Assembly (NCBI RefSeq): GCF_004340685.1
Contig: NZ_SLUN01000002.1
Coordinates: forward strand, 62,001-126,000
Reading direction: 5' to 3'
DNA from: Hydrogenispora ethanolica
GTDB lineage: Bacteria > Bacillota > UBA4882 > UBA8346
DNA: 64,000 nucleotides
The translations under genes were made by a program, and so were the position numbers. The notes below the pieces were generated by a model. That model saw only the letters and a program-made list of their open reading frames with translations, searched no databases and was not told the DNA's origin. This document shows positions 44,604 to 54,100 of this stretch, one piece after another. Within the stretch, counting starts at the first letter, position 1; every line of letters starts with the position of its first letter.

Positions 44604-45473
44604 ATGCTGACCCTGAAAGCCCGCGCCAAAATCAACCTGGCCCTGGATGTGCTCGCCAAACGGCCCGATGGCTATCATGAGGTCGATATGATCATGCAAT
44701 CGCTGGAACTGGCCGACGGGATCCGGATCGAGCCGGCCGCGGAGCTCTCGGTCGCCTGCGACCATCCGGCGGTTCCCGGCGACGAGCGGAATCTGGCCTT
44801 TCGCGCCGCCCTGCTGCTCCGGGAGAGCAGCGGCATCACTGCCGGAGCCCGGATCGTCATTGATAAAAAGATTCCGGTGGCCGCCGGACTGGCGGGAGGC
44901 AGCAGCGACGCCGCTGCTACGCTACTGGGATTGAACCGATTATGGAAGCTGGAATGGAGCGAGGAACGCCTGGCGGCGCTGGCGGTGCGGATCGGCGCCG
45001 ATGTTCCCTATTGTTTGCACGGCGGGACGGCGCGGGCCACCGGGATCGGCGAAAAGCTGACTCCGTTAGCCGGGCCCTCCGACTGCCGGGTCTTGCTGGT
45101 CACCCCGGATGTTGCCGTCCCCACCGCCCGGATCTATCAGAGCTTGCGGTTGGCCGAAATCCGGAACCACCCCCGGGTGGACCGGTTGGTCCAACGGTTG
45201 AAGTGGGGTGCGGTCGCCGGGATCGAGGCCGATTGGGGGAACGTACTGGAAGAGGCGGCGCTGCCGCAATTTCCGGTTATCGCTCAGGTTAAGGAGTTAT
45301 TCGGCCGGTTCGGCCTGGCCAGCTTGATGTCGGGCAGCGGGCCCTCGGTGTTTGCCCTGAATCCCCCGGCGGAAGCGGCAGCGGGACTCCTGGCCCGATT
45401 GCCCGGGAACTGGTTCGGCTGCTTGACCCGGTTTCAAGCCGCGCGAAACGAGCAGGACGCGTCTGTGAAATGA
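44604..45473 (+). CDS. ispE: 4-diphosphocytidyl-2-C-methyl-D-erythritol kinase
   Basis: 289 residues, GHMP kinase of the MEP isoprenoid pathway. Landmarks: LKARAKINLALDVLAKRPDGYHEVDM at the N-terminus, the ATP loop PVAAGLAGGSSDAAATLLGLN (about residues 90-110), and LMSGSGPSVFAL near the C-terminus. A tiny ORF and a GntR regulator follow, as in other Clostridia where ispE leads towards spoVG-glmU. Confidence 0.96.
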   Translation: MLTLKARAKINLALDVLAKRPDGYHEVDMIMQSLELADGIRIEPAAELSVACDHPAVPGDERNLAFRAALLLRESSGITAGARIVIDKKIPVAAGLAGGSSDAAATLLGLNRLWKLEWSEERLAALAVRIGADVPYCLHGGTARATGIGEKLTPLAGPSDCRVLLVTPDVAVPTARIYQSLRLAEIRNHPRVDRLVQRLKWGAVAGIEADWGNVLEEAALPQFPVIAQVKELFGRFGLASLMSGSGPSVFALNPPAEAAAGLLARLPGNWFGCLTRFQAARNEQDASVK

Positions 45474-45486
45474 GAGGAGTCAGGCT

Positions 45487-45531
45487 ATGTCCCGCCGCAA
45501 GACCGGTCGATTCCGCTCAAACCAGTCATAA
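45487..45531 (+). CDS. Possible 14-codon basic mini-ORF
   Basis: ATG-TCC-CGC-CGC opens a 14-residue frame (MSRRKTGRFRSNQS) just after ispE, with a strong GAGGAGT six bases upstream. A ribosome-binding site this good directly after a stop codon is the only support. The peptide is strongly basic. It may be a real micro-peptide or chance. Confidence 0.3.
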   Translation: MSRRKTGRFRSNQS

Positions 45532-45554
45532 GATAAAGACGAGAGGTGTAAGGG

Positions 45555-46250
45555 ATGGAGCGCAAACCTTTGGTGCCGATACGGTTGGATAATTACAAAC
45601 CCCTGCGGGAACTGGTCTTTGAGTCGCTGCGGGAGGCCATTATTACCGGCCAGTTAAAGCCGGGAGAACGGCTGATGGAGATTCAATTGGCCGAAGAGAT
45701 GGGCGTCAGCCGCACGCCGGTCCGGGAGGCCATCCGCAAGTTGGAGCTGGAAGGGACCGTGGTGATGATTCCCCGCAAGGGCGCCTATGTGGCGGGTCTT
45801 TCCATGAAAGACGTGGCCGACGTCTTCGAGATCCGCGGCGCCTTGGAGGGATTGGCCGCCGAACTGGCTTCGGAACGGATCACCGACGACGAGATGGAGG
45901 AGCTGGAGCGGTACCTGGTGATGACCGCCGAGGAGATCGATTCCGGGAATCTGGAACAAGTGGTCCAGGCCGATACCGATTTTCACAGCCTTTTATATAA
46001 AGCCAGCCGGAACAGCCGCCTGCCCCAGATCCTCAACAACCTGCGCGAGCAGATCCAGCGCTTCCGGGCGACTTCGCTGTCCTATCCCGGCCGGATGAAG
46101 TATGCGCTGGAGGAGCACCGCAAGATCGTGGAAGCCATCGGGGCTCGGGACGGCGAATTGGCCCGGAAGCTCGCCCAGGAACATATCGAAAATGCCGAAA
46201 ACAGCATGATGATCATGCTGCATGAGGATAAGCGGTTTGGAGGGAACTGA
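45555..46250 (+). CDS. GntR-family transcriptional regulator, FCD subfamily
   Basis: 231 residues. N-terminal winged helix (about 15-80: LRELVFESLREAIITGQLKPGERLMEI, then LAEEMGVSRTPVREAIRKLE) and C-terminal all-helical FCD ligand domain (about 95-220) with the metal-coordination type residues D...H...H in ADTDFHSLLYKAS, LEEHRKIVEAI and AQEHIENAE. The ligand is unknown; carboxylates or sugar acids are common. Its stop is directly abutted by the next gene. Confidence 0.92.
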   Translation: MERKPLVPIRLDNYKPLRELVFESLREAIITGQLKPGERLMEIQLAEEMGVSRTPVREAIRKLELEGTVVMIPRKGAYVAGLSMKDVADVFEIRGALEGLAAELASERITDDEMEELERYLVMTAEEIDSGNLEQVVQADTDFHSLLYKASRNSRLPQILNNLREQIQRFRATSLSYPGRMKYALEEHRKIVEAIGARDGELARKLAQEHIENAENSMMIMLHEDKRFGGN

Positions 46251-47000
46251 ATGGACGCAGTGATTCTGGCCGGAGCGCTGAATTCGGGTCCGCTGCGCGC
46301 CGTCAGTTCGGCCCAGTATGAAGCGGCCATCGAAATCGCCGGCAGGCCGATGCTGGATTATGTGGTGAAAGCCTTGCAAAACGTGGCGTCGATCCGGCGC
46401 ATCATCATCGTAGGCAACGAATCGGCGGTGGCGCCGGAGATCCGGCGGCAGGCGGTCGGGGTCATCGAGCCGGGTGGAACGTTGGTTGACAGCTTAATTG
46501 GGGGATTAAATGCGCTTCAGTCCGCCGAGCCGGTGCTGGTCGCCACCTCTGATATTCCGCTGATCACCCGCGAAGCGGTGGAGGATTTCCTGAGCCGTTG
46601 CAGCCGAATCCCGGGCGACGTCTATTATTCGTTCGTCTCCAAAGAGCTGAACGAGGCCAAATACCCAGGGGTGCAGCGGACCTACGTCACCCTGCGTGAG
46701 GGGACCTTCACCGGCGGCAATCTGGCGCTGATCGCGCCGCGGGTGGTCGAGGAAAACGCGGAAATGCTGCGCAAGGCGGCGCTGCTGCGCAAGAAGCCAT
46801 GGAAGCTCTGCCAGATGTTGGGCTGGCGCTATCTTTGGAAGCTGCTCTGCGGCAACCTGACCATCGCCGAGATTGAACAACGGGTGCGGTCCGTCTTCGG
46901 GATTCGGGCCGTGGGAATCATCTCCCCCTTTCCGGAGGTGGGGATCGATGTGGATAAACCCAGCGACTTTCGTCTGGCTACCGAGGTGCTGTCCAAGTAA
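46251..47000 (+). CDS. Nucleotidyltransferase-like (MobA/GlmU-fold) protein with degenerate active site
   Basis: 249 residues. GT-A nucleotidyltransferase fold: DAVILAGALNSG, IEIAGRPMLDYVVKAL, VGVIEPGGTLVDSLIGGLNAL, VLVATSDIPLITREAVEDFL (acidic metal position kept as SD), and a Rossmann-like end VGIDVDKPSDFRLATEVL. The nucleotide loop GxGTRM and the following Pro-Lys are missing (GALNSGPL; SSAQYEAAIEI). Homologues sit beside spoVG-glmU in some Clostridia. The activity is doubtful or different. Immediately downstream of the GntR gene, so probably the same operon. Confidence 0.75.
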   Translation: MDAVILAGALNSGPLRAVSSAQYEAAIEIAGRPMLDYVVKALQNVASIRRIIIVGNESAVAPEIRRQAVGVIEPGGTLVDSLIGGLNALQSAEPVLVATSDIPLITREAVEDFLSRCSRIPGDVYYSFVSKELNEAKYPGVQRTYVTLREGTFTGGNLALIAPRVVEENAEMLRKAALLRKKPWKLCQMLGWRYLWKLLCGNLTIAEIEQRVRSVFGIRAVGIISPFPEVGIDVDKPSDFRLATEVLSK

Positions 47001-47033
47001 GGCGGCTGGCTGAAAAGGAAGGATTGAACAATG

Positions 47034-47059
47034 AAGAAGGGAACGCCCCTTCTTTTTTT
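47034..47059 (+). terminator. Terminator after the nucleotidyltransferase-like gene
   Basis: AAGAAGGG/CCCCTTCTT stem, loop GAACG-type, then TTTTTT. Confidence 0.75.
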
Positions 47060-47137
47060 GTTTACATAGAATTCATCAGATTGTAAGTAGGTAATTTTGG
47101 TCAAGTTAGAAAAAACAGTAAAAAACTTTGGGTAATA

Positions 47138-47164
47138 GAAGGATTTTCTAAAACTTTATGGAAT
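47138..47164 (+). promoter_or_regulatory. Sigma-H-type promoter of spoVG
   Basis: GAAGGATTT (47138-47146), an 11-base spacer and ATGGAAT (47158-47164) fit the sigma-H consensus RNAGGAWWW-N11/12-RNNGAAT exactly. spoVG of Bacillus is the classic sigma-H gene. The start codon lies 50 bases on. Confidence 0.85.
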
Positions 47165-47213
47165 TTATCCAGTACTTCATGCGAAGCATTCGAAAAGAAA
47201 GGTGAGTGGGTTC

Positions 47214-47468
47214 ATGAACATCACTGATGTGCGCCTCAAGAAAGTCAACACCGACGGAAAGATGAAGGCAATTGCTTCGATAACCATTGATGATGCTTTT
47301 GTGGTACGGGACATCCGGGTGATTGAGGGACAGAACGGCCTTTTTGTGGCAATGCCCAGTCGTAAAACTCCCGAAGGCGAATTTCGGGATATCGCACATC
47401 CGATTACCTCCGATGCCCGGGAACTGATTCAAACCGCCATTTTGAAGGAGTATGAAAAGGCGGAATGA
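47214..47468 (+). CDS. spoVG: Septation and sporulation regulator SpoVG
   Basis: 84 residues from ATG 47214 (AAAGAAAGGTGAG upstream). Family hallmarks: [49 protein letters not shown] and FRDIAHPIT. Nucleic-acid-binding regulator of asymmetric septation and of many genes. Placed between its sigma-H promoter and glmU, with a tRNA-Gln between. Confidence 0.97.
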   Translation: MNITDVRLKKVNTDGKMKAIASITIDDAFVVRDIRVIEGQNGLFVAMPSRKTPEGEFRDIAHPITSDARELIQTAILKEYEKAE

Positions 47469-47565
47469 CCCGGTAGAGACGCGTTCCGAATCGACCATCA
47501 TTCGATAGCCGCACGGAGATGGCTATTTTTATGCGGTATGACAATATTAACTAGGAGATTTCCCG

Positions 47566-47594
47566 TTGACATCCGGCGGGATGATTGTTATACT
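47566..47594 (+). promoter_or_regulatory. tRNA-Gln promoter
   Basis: TTGACA (47566-47571), 17-base spacer, TATACT (47589-47594), 13 bases before the tRNA. Confidence 0.88.
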
Positions 47595-47607
47595 ATATTT
47601 TGTTCAC

Positions 47608-47683
47608 TGGGGCGTAGCCAAGTTGGTAAGGCACGGGACTTTGACTCCCGCATGCGTTGGTTCGAGTCCAGCCGCCCCAGCCA
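47608..47683 (+). tRNA. tRNA-Gln (TTG)
   Basis: 76 bases with encoded CCA. Acceptor TGGGGCG/CGCCCCA, anticodon loop CTTTGAC within CGGGA/TCCCG gives TTG, T-loop GGTTCGAGTCC. Own promoter and terminator. Confidence 0.97.
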
Positions 47684-47702
47684 TTTTACGGAACTGACCT
47701 TA

Positions 47703-47734
47703 CAAAAGAACTCTGCGCAGAGTTCTTTTTTTAT
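47703..47734 (+). terminator. Terminator of tRNA-Gln
   Basis: AAAGAACTCTGC/GCAGAGTTCTTT perfect stem followed by T-run. Confidence 0.88.
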
Positions 47735-47893
47735 TTTCCGCGGGGAGGAAGGCCGGTCCCCTTGGCGAATTACAACATAAAATAGTGAATTCGAGATATG
47801 TTAAGAGAGAGGAACGCGTCTCCCATCGATACATCCGGGCCGCTATCCCGGACGTGGAGAATCCTCTGTTAGGAAGCGTAAGGAGGTTTCCAG

Positions 47894-49267
47894 ATGGCGC
47901 TGGTTTCACTGATCCTGGCCACCGGCCGGGATCCCCAAATGAACTCCGTGTACCCGACGGCGCTGCAACCGGTGTTGGGCAAACCGATGCTGGCCTATGC
48001 GGTGGCGACGGCCCGGGAATGCGGCGCGGACCCGTTGTGGGTGGTAACCGGACCGGCTACCGAGCAGGTCTCGGAGATCATGGGCCCGGAACTGAATTAT
48101 CTCTCCCTCCCTGAATCCCGGGAAACGGGGCAGGCGCTGTTGAGCGCCAGCGAAGCTTTGGCGGATTGTTCCGGGGACGTATTGGTCCTGCCGGGAAATA
48201 TGCCCCTATTGACAGCGGACGCGCTCCGGCAGTTGCTGGAGGCGAAACGGGCTCAGGGGGCCAGCGCGGCCGTTCTGACCCTGGAACGACGGCACTCTTC
48301 GGGTGGGGACCGGATCATCCAGGACGCCGCGGACCTCATCAGCGCCGTGATTCCCGAGGAGGACGCGACGGAGGAACAGCGGCAGAATAACGCGGCCGAT
48401 GCCGGGGTTTATTGTTTCGGGATCGGGGAATTGCGGGCCGCGCTGGCTAAATTGTCGCCCCGAACCGGCCGGGGCGAATATTCTTTGGCGGAAGTCTTTA
48501 CAATAATGTTGGAAAGCGGTGCGAAGGTCATCGGAGTCCCGGCCGGCGATCCCCTAACCGTGCTCCGCCCGACGGACCGGATGCAACTCGCCCGTACCGA
48601 GAAATGCCTCAAAGAGGCCATCAACGGCCGTTGGATGCGGGACGGGGTCACCTTGGCGGATCCCGATTTCACCTATATCGGTCCCGACGTGGTCATCGGC
48701 AGGGATACCCGGATCCTGCCGGGAACATTCCTCTTCGGAAAGAGTATGATCGGAGAAAATTGCACCATTGGGCCGCATACCCGGATCGTCGATTCCAGTA
48801 TCGGCCGGGACAGCGTGGTGGAGCATAGCCAGGTGCTTCAGTCCCGGTTGGGAGCTGCCAATCAAGTCGGGCCGTTCGCCTTCATCCGCCCGGGAACCGT
48901 CACTGCGGGCCAGGTAAAAATCGGCGATTTCGTGGAACTGAAAAACTGCCAGATCGAACAGGGCAGCAAGGTTCCCCATCTGACCTATTTGGGAGACACC
49001 GAGGTCGGCGCGGGAGTCAATATCGGCGCCGGCACCATCACCTGTAATTACGATGGGGTTCATAAGCACCGCACCATTATCGGCGATGGCGCTTTTATCG
49101 GCAGCAATTCCAATCTGGTGGCTCCGGTGAAGGTCGGAGCCGGCGCGACGGTAGGAGCGGGGTCGACGATTACCAAGGAGGTGCCGCCCGGCGCGTTGGC
49201 TGTGGCACGCTCCAGGCAAGAGGTGAAGCCGGAGTGGCGGTCGCCGCGGGACCGCGCTGGAAAATAA
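47894..49267 (+). CDS. glmU: GlmU with degenerate uridyltransferase half and intact acetyltransferase half
   Basis: 457 residues, usual GlmU length; ATG follows AAGGAGG. C-terminal left-handed beta-helix is normal: IGPHTRIVDS, RPGT, the catalytic-His motif SKVPHLTYLGDTEVG, NIGAGTITCNYDG and the W-containing tail. It should acetylate glucosamine-1-phosphate. In the N-terminal half LAAGxGTRM...PK reads LATGRDPQMNSVYPT (loop and Lys lost), the GD(V)P metal Asp is Asn (LPGNMPL), the Glu of VEHKDA is Pro (VIPEEDA), and two conserved Asn are Asp (ADAGVY; PTDRMQL). UDP-GlcNAc formation by this half is therefore doubtful. Confidence 0.93.
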   Translation: MALVSLILATGRDPQMNSVYPTALQPVLGKPMLAYAVATARECGADPLWVVTGPATEQVSEIMGPELNYLSLPESRETGQALLSASEALADCSGDVLVLPGNMPLLTADALRQLLEAKRAQGASAAVLTLERRHSSGGDRIIQDAADLISAVIPEEDATEEQRQNNAADAGVYCFGIGELRAALAKLSPRTGRGEYSLAEVFTIMLESGAKVIGVPAGDPLTVLRPTDRMQLARTEKCLKEAINGRWMRDGVTLADPDFTYIGPDVVIGRDTRILPGTFLFGKSMIGENCTIGPHTRIVDSSIGRDSVVEHSQVLQSRLGAANQVGPFAFIRPGTVTAGQVKIGDFVELKNCQIEQGSKVPHLTYLGDTEVGAGVNIGAGTITCNYDGVHKHRTIIGDGAFIGSNSNLVAPVKVGAGATVGAGSTITKEVPPGALAVARSRQEVKPEWRSPRDRAGK

Positions 49268-49435
49268 CGGCATAAAGGTTTACACATCTTGTGCCGAGTG
49301 TTATAATTTTGTACGAACTATATTTTGCCAGAACCGTAATTCAGGGAGTTGCTCCCGGGCTTCGAAATTTTAGACGGCGAACCGGCTAAAAAATAAGCCC
49401 CTGCGATTCTCTAATGAATATTGGAGGTAATACCG

Positions 49436-50059
49436 ATGGAACTTTCGTTATCAGCCGTAACGCGCGAGGGAGTTGGGACGCTCAAAGTCCGTAAACTCCG
49501 GAACGAAGGACAAATCCCGGCGGTGTTGTACGGGGAAGGGAAACCGAACCAAAATATTGCGGTGAACGGTCGCGAACTCGAAATTCTGCTGCGGGAAGGC
49601 AGCGGGAAACTAATCAATCTCCAGTTGAAGCTGGCCAAAGGGGTCAAGCGGGAGCACGTTCTCATCAAGGAACTGCAAAAGCACCCGGTAAAAGGCGGGG
49701 TCACCCATCTGGATCTGCTCCGGGTGGCCATGGATCAGCCGGTAACCGTCAAAGTGCCGCTGCGCCTGGTCCATGAAGAAAAACGTCCGCGCGACGGCGC
49801 CGTGCTGGAAACGATGATCCATGAATTGGAGGTCAGTTGCTTGCCAACCGCCATTCCCGAGCATATCGAGGTGGACATCAGCGGTTTGAATATCGGCGAG
49901 ACAATTCACGTCAAGGATCTGCAACTGGCTCCGGGCGTTAAAGTCCTGAATTCGCCGGAAGAGGCCCTCGTTCTGGCATCCGCGCCGACCGTGGCCGAAA
50001 CCCCGCCGCCGGCTGAAGCTGCCGAAGCGGAAGTGGCCGAAGGCAAACAAGCGGAATAA
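49436..50059 (+). CDS. rplY: 50S ribosomal protein L25/Ctc, long form
   Basis: 207 residues from ATG 49436 (TTGGAGG upstream). Short L25 domain (about 1-92: RKLRNEGQIPAVLYGEGKPN; LIKELQKHPVKGGVTHLDLLRV) binding 5S rRNA, plus the C-terminal TL5/CTC beta domain (about 93-190: VKVPLRLVHEEKRPRDGAVLE) and an Ala/Glu-rich tail (PTVAETPPPAEAAEAEVAEG). CTC is a general-stress protein in Bacillus. Neighbouring pth is its usual partner. Confidence 0.95.
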   Translation: MELSLSAVTREGVGTLKVRKLRNEGQIPAVLYGEGKPNQNIAVNGRELEILLREGSGKLINLQLKLAKGVKREHVLIKELQKHPVKGGVTHLDLLRVAMDQPVTVKVPLRLVHEEKRPRDGAVLETMIHELEVSCLPTAIPEHIEVDISGLNIGETIHVKDLQLAPGVKVLNSPEEALVLASAPTVAETPPPAEAAEAEVAEGKQAE

Positions 50060-50080
50060 TCCGCAGACGGTGGTGGTTTT

Positions 50081-50656
50081 TTGTATTGTATTGTGGGACT
50101 CGGAAATCCCGGTAACGAATATCAACAAACCCGGCATAATGCCGGGTTTTTAGTGGTTGACCGGATTGCCGCGGCGTGCGGCGGCCAGCTAAGCCGTACC
50201 GGCTTCCGTAGCCGGTACGGCAAGTTGGCTCACGCCGGACAGGATTTGTTGCTGGTGCAACCGCAGACTTATATGAATTTGAGCGGGGAAGCGGTCGGCG
50301 CCATTACCGCCTATTATAAAATCGGTCCTTCCCATACGCTCGTCATCTATGATGATCTGGACCTGCCGTTGGGCGCGCTCCGTTTCCGGTCGGGCGGCAG
50401 CGCCGGAGGGCACCGCGGCCTGACCTCGGTGCTCCAAGTATTGAAAACTCAAGCGATTCCGCGAATCCGGATCGGGATCGGCCGGCCGGCCGGAGAAATC
50501 CCGGTTCCCGATTATGTATTGGGCAAGTTCAACGGTCCGGACCAGGCTGTTTTTGACGAAGCCCTCGCCCGTGGCGCGGCAGCGGCATTATCATTTATAG
50601 CCAACGGCCCGGAATATACCATGAATCATTTTAACTCATCCCAGCCCCAAAAATAA
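50081..50656 (+). CDS. pth: Peptidyl-tRNA hydrolase
   Basis: 191 residues from a TTG start at 50081 with GGTGGTGG just upstream; no ATG is available before the conserved YCIVGLGNPG. Catalytic His and Asp are visible in YQQTRHNAGFLVVDRIA and VIYDDLDLPLG. Other hallmarks: LVQPQTYMNLSGEAV, FRSGGSAGGHRGLTSVLQ and RIRIGIGRP. Releases peptides from drop-off tRNAs. Confidence 0.97.
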   Translation: MYCIVGLGNPGNEYQQTRHNAGFLVVDRIAAACGGQLSRTGFRSRYGKLAHAGQDLLLVQPQTYMNLSGEAVGAITAYYKIGPSHTLVIYDDLDLPLGALRFRSGGSAGGHRGLTSVLQVLKTQAIPRIRIGIGRPAGEIPVPDYVLGKFNGPDQAVFDEALARGAAAALSFIANGPEYTMNHFNSSQPQK

Positions 50657-50725
50657 CGCGAGCCGGCGGTCCGTCCCGGACCTTTTAGCGGGAATAAATG
50701 CGGCAAGTACCGTAAAAGCTATCCT

Positions 50726-51124
50726 GTGATGAATGTCCTGTTGGCCGGAGTAACTGCGTTTGTTCTGGCTTGGAGTTGGGATCGGCTGCTACAGAGGCTG
50801 GGTTGGCCCGAATTGTTACGGGTCGGTTGGCTGGTGCCATGTGGCGAAGAATTGATCAAGCTAGGAACGGCGGCGTTTTTTGGAATGCCGTATTGGTGGA
50901 TTCATCCCGTATTCGGGACTGGCGAGGGCCTGTATGAAACATACAGACTCTTTCATGCGTTTCGTATATCCGTGGTAGCCCTCGGCGCGTTGACCCATCT
51001 GGTCTTCGGAATCGGTTACGGTACACCGCTCCATCCGGGGTTGAGCCTGCTGATGGCAATAGCGATCCATGCCGCCTGGAACAGTTGGATCGTTATAAAT
51101 CATTACAAGCAGGGTTCAGATTGA
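50726..51124 (+). CDS. Small PrsW-like membrane protein
   Basis: About 132 residues; GTG 50726 or ATG 50729, with no good ribosome-binding site. Four hydrophobic segments. Ordered motifs resemble PrsW/CPBP-type intramembrane proteases: EELIK (CGEELIKLGTAAFFG), GEGLYETYRL, THLVFGIGY and AIHAAWNSWIV, giving the Glu-Glu, Glu, His, His set. It is roughly half the size of PrsW, so a divergent or minimal form. Substrate unknown. Between pth and mfd, where no such gene is standard. Confidence 0.6.
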   Translation: MMNVLLAGVTAFVLAWSWDRLLQRLGWPELLRVGWLVPCGEELIKLGTAAFFGMPYWWIHPVFGTGEGLYETYRLFHAFRISVVALGALTHLVFGIGYGTPLHPGLSLLMAIAIHAAWNSWIVINHYKQGSD

Positions 51125-51193
51125 TTGCATCCGTGAATACAATGTAGCAAATTTAACGGCTCTATGAGCCCACCGGTGTTGCGGGAGGACTTG

Positions 51194-54100
51194 ATGAATC
51201 ATTTACTGGCGACAATTGCCGGGCATCCGGAATTTCGGAAGGTCAAGGAACAGTTTAACCGAGGTCAATCGGGGTTAATCACCGGAATCGGCGGTACCCA
51301 GAAAGCGGTGGTGATAGCAGGTCTAGCCGAAGATCTCCAACAACAGCTTCTGGTGGTCAGTTACAGCAACAGTCAGGCCAACCGTTTGGCTGCTGACCTG
51401 GAACCGCTGATCGGCGCGGACTTTGTTGCATTTTTTCCCGGCAATGAGCTGTTTCCCCATGAAGAAGCTTATGAACCGGAAGTCACCGCCCAGCGGGTCG
51501 AGACGCTGGGGAAGATCCTGGGCCGCGACCGTCTGGTCGTTGTAACATCCTGGGAGGCGTTACATCGCCGTCTGGTGCCTCCAAAGCAATTCTTGGAATT
51601 CACCTTCCACCTCAGGCTGGGGATGGAATACCCCATGACCGGACTGCTGGAACGATTGGTCGTCATGGGTTACGAGAGGGTCGAAATGGTTCAGGCGGTG
51701 GGGCAATTCAGCCGCAGAGGCGATATTCTGGATATTTATCCGCTGGACCGCGAGTTGCCGGTGCGGATGGAGTTTTTCGGCGATGAAATCGACTCGCTGC
51801 GCAGCTTTCGAGTGGAAGATCAAATTTCCGCGGACACTTTGGAACAGGTTCTGATTCTGCCGGCCCGGGAAGGCCTTTGGCGGCAGGAGGATTTTGAACA
51901 GGCCCTGCCGCAGATCCGGAAGGACCTGGCGGCGCAGGTCGCCAAACTGGAGGAGTTGGGGCGGGTCACTGAGGCGGAGAACCTGAACAGCCGGATCGGT
52001 GAAGCCTTGGAAAGACTGGCGGAAGGGCATCAATTGCCGGGCGCCGATCAATTTTTGCCTTGGGTCCAATCCGGTCTGGTGACGCTCTTGGGATACTTGC
52101 CCGACGCCCGGCTGATCCTGGATGAACCGGTGCGCGGCCGGGATGCTTTCCGGCTGACTGAAGAAGAGACCGCCGGCATCTACGGCAACTTTTTGGAGAA
52201 GGGAGTCGTCCTCCCCAAAGAGCAGGAGATTTTTGGAGGGGCCGACGACTTGGAAGCGGCTTTTCGTTCCCGGCATCCCCTTTCACTGTCCCTCCTGGCC
52301 AAAACCCCCAAAGGCTTCGCGCCGGAACACACTTTTACATTATCGTTCCGGACCCCGCCGACTTTCCACGGCAAGGTGGAGTTGCTCACCAATGAGCTGA
52401 ACCGCTGGATTAAAGAAGGCCGGATGATCATGCTCACCGTGGCGCTCAAGGAAAAAGCCCGCCGGCTGCGGGAAGTCCTGCGGGAGCAAGGCATTTCTTC
52501 GCAATTGGTGCTGACCGAAGCAGAGGACCGGCCACTGGTGCCGCAAACCGTCCGGATCAGCGCAGTGGACCTGGAGACGGGTTTCGAATGGTTGCCGGGG
52601 AAACTGGTCGTTTTGACCGAAAACGAGATCTATGGCAGGCAAAAAAAGAAGTATCAGACCCGGTTCCAGCAGGAAGGGAGCAAGATCAGCTCCTTCACCG
52701 ACCTGAAAGTCGGCGATTATGTGGTGCACATCAATCACGGCATCGGCCGGTACATGGGCATCGAGACGCTGGAGATCGCCGGCGGCCACCGCGATTATTT
52801 GAAGATCGAGTACGCAGGGGAAGACCGGTTATTTGTGCCCACCGATCAGATCAACCTGCTTCAGAAGTATATCGGCGTGGAGGATGCGCCTCCCAAAGTC
52901 AATAAGTTGGGCGGCAGCGACTGGCAAAAGGTCAAAAACAAGGTCAAAGAGTCCATCCGGGACATGGCCGAGCAATTGCTGGAGCTGTATGCCCAGCGCG
53001 AAGTGGCGCCGGGCCATTCGTTTCCCTCGGACACGGTATGGCAACACGAGTTCGAAGAAGCCTTTTTCTATGAAGAAACCCCGGATCAGTTGCGGGCGGT
53101 CGAGGAGATTAAACGGGACATGGAGCGGGAAAAACCCATGGACCGGTTATTATGCGGCGATGTCGGCTATGGCAAGACCGAAGTGGCGATGCGGGCCGCC
53201 TTCAAAGCCATGATGGGCGGCAAGCAGGTCGGAGTGCTCGTTCCCACCACGATCCTGGCTCAGCAGCATTTTCTGACGTTCCGGGAACGGTTCGCCGGTT
53301 TCCCCGTCAATATCCGGGTCTTGAGCCGCTTTCAGTCGCAGCGCGAACAGAATGAAACCATTGAGGGGCTGCTCAAGGGAGAAGTGGATCTGGTCATCGG
53401 CACGCACCGGCTCATCTCGTCGGACGTCCATTTCAAAGAGTTGGGGCTGCTCATTATCGATGAAGAACAGCGTTTCGGCGTCGCCCACAAGGAGAAACTG
53501 AAAGAACTGCGGAAAAACGTCGACGTGCTGACGTTAACCGCAACACCGATTCCGCGGACGTTGCATATGTCGTTGGTTGGGATCCGCGATATCAGCATCA
53601 TCGAGACTCCCCCGATGGGCCGTTTTCCCATTCGTACCCATGTCCTGGAATACAATGAGACGGTGATTCGGGAGGCCCTCCAGCGCGAACTCGACCGGAA
53701 GGGTCAGGTCTATTTCGTTTACAACCGGGTCGAAACCATCGAGCGGATGGCGTCCTATCTTCAGAATTTACTGCCGAAAGCGCGGATTATCATTGCCCAT
53801 GGCCAAATGAACGAAGATCAGCTGGAACGGGTGATGATGGACTTTTACGACAATCAGGCCGATATTCTGGTCTGCACCACCATCATCGAGACGGGGTTGG
53901 ATATTCCCAATGTCAATACGTTGATCGTCTATGACGCCGACCGTTTTGGACTGGCACAGCTGTATCAGTTACGCGGCCGGGTGGGACGGTCCAACCGGAT
54001 CGCCCATGCCTACTTCTGCTTTCGCAAGGATAAAACCCTCAGTGAAAATGCGGAAAAACGCTTATCCGCCATCCGGGAATTCACGGAGTTGGGATCGGGT

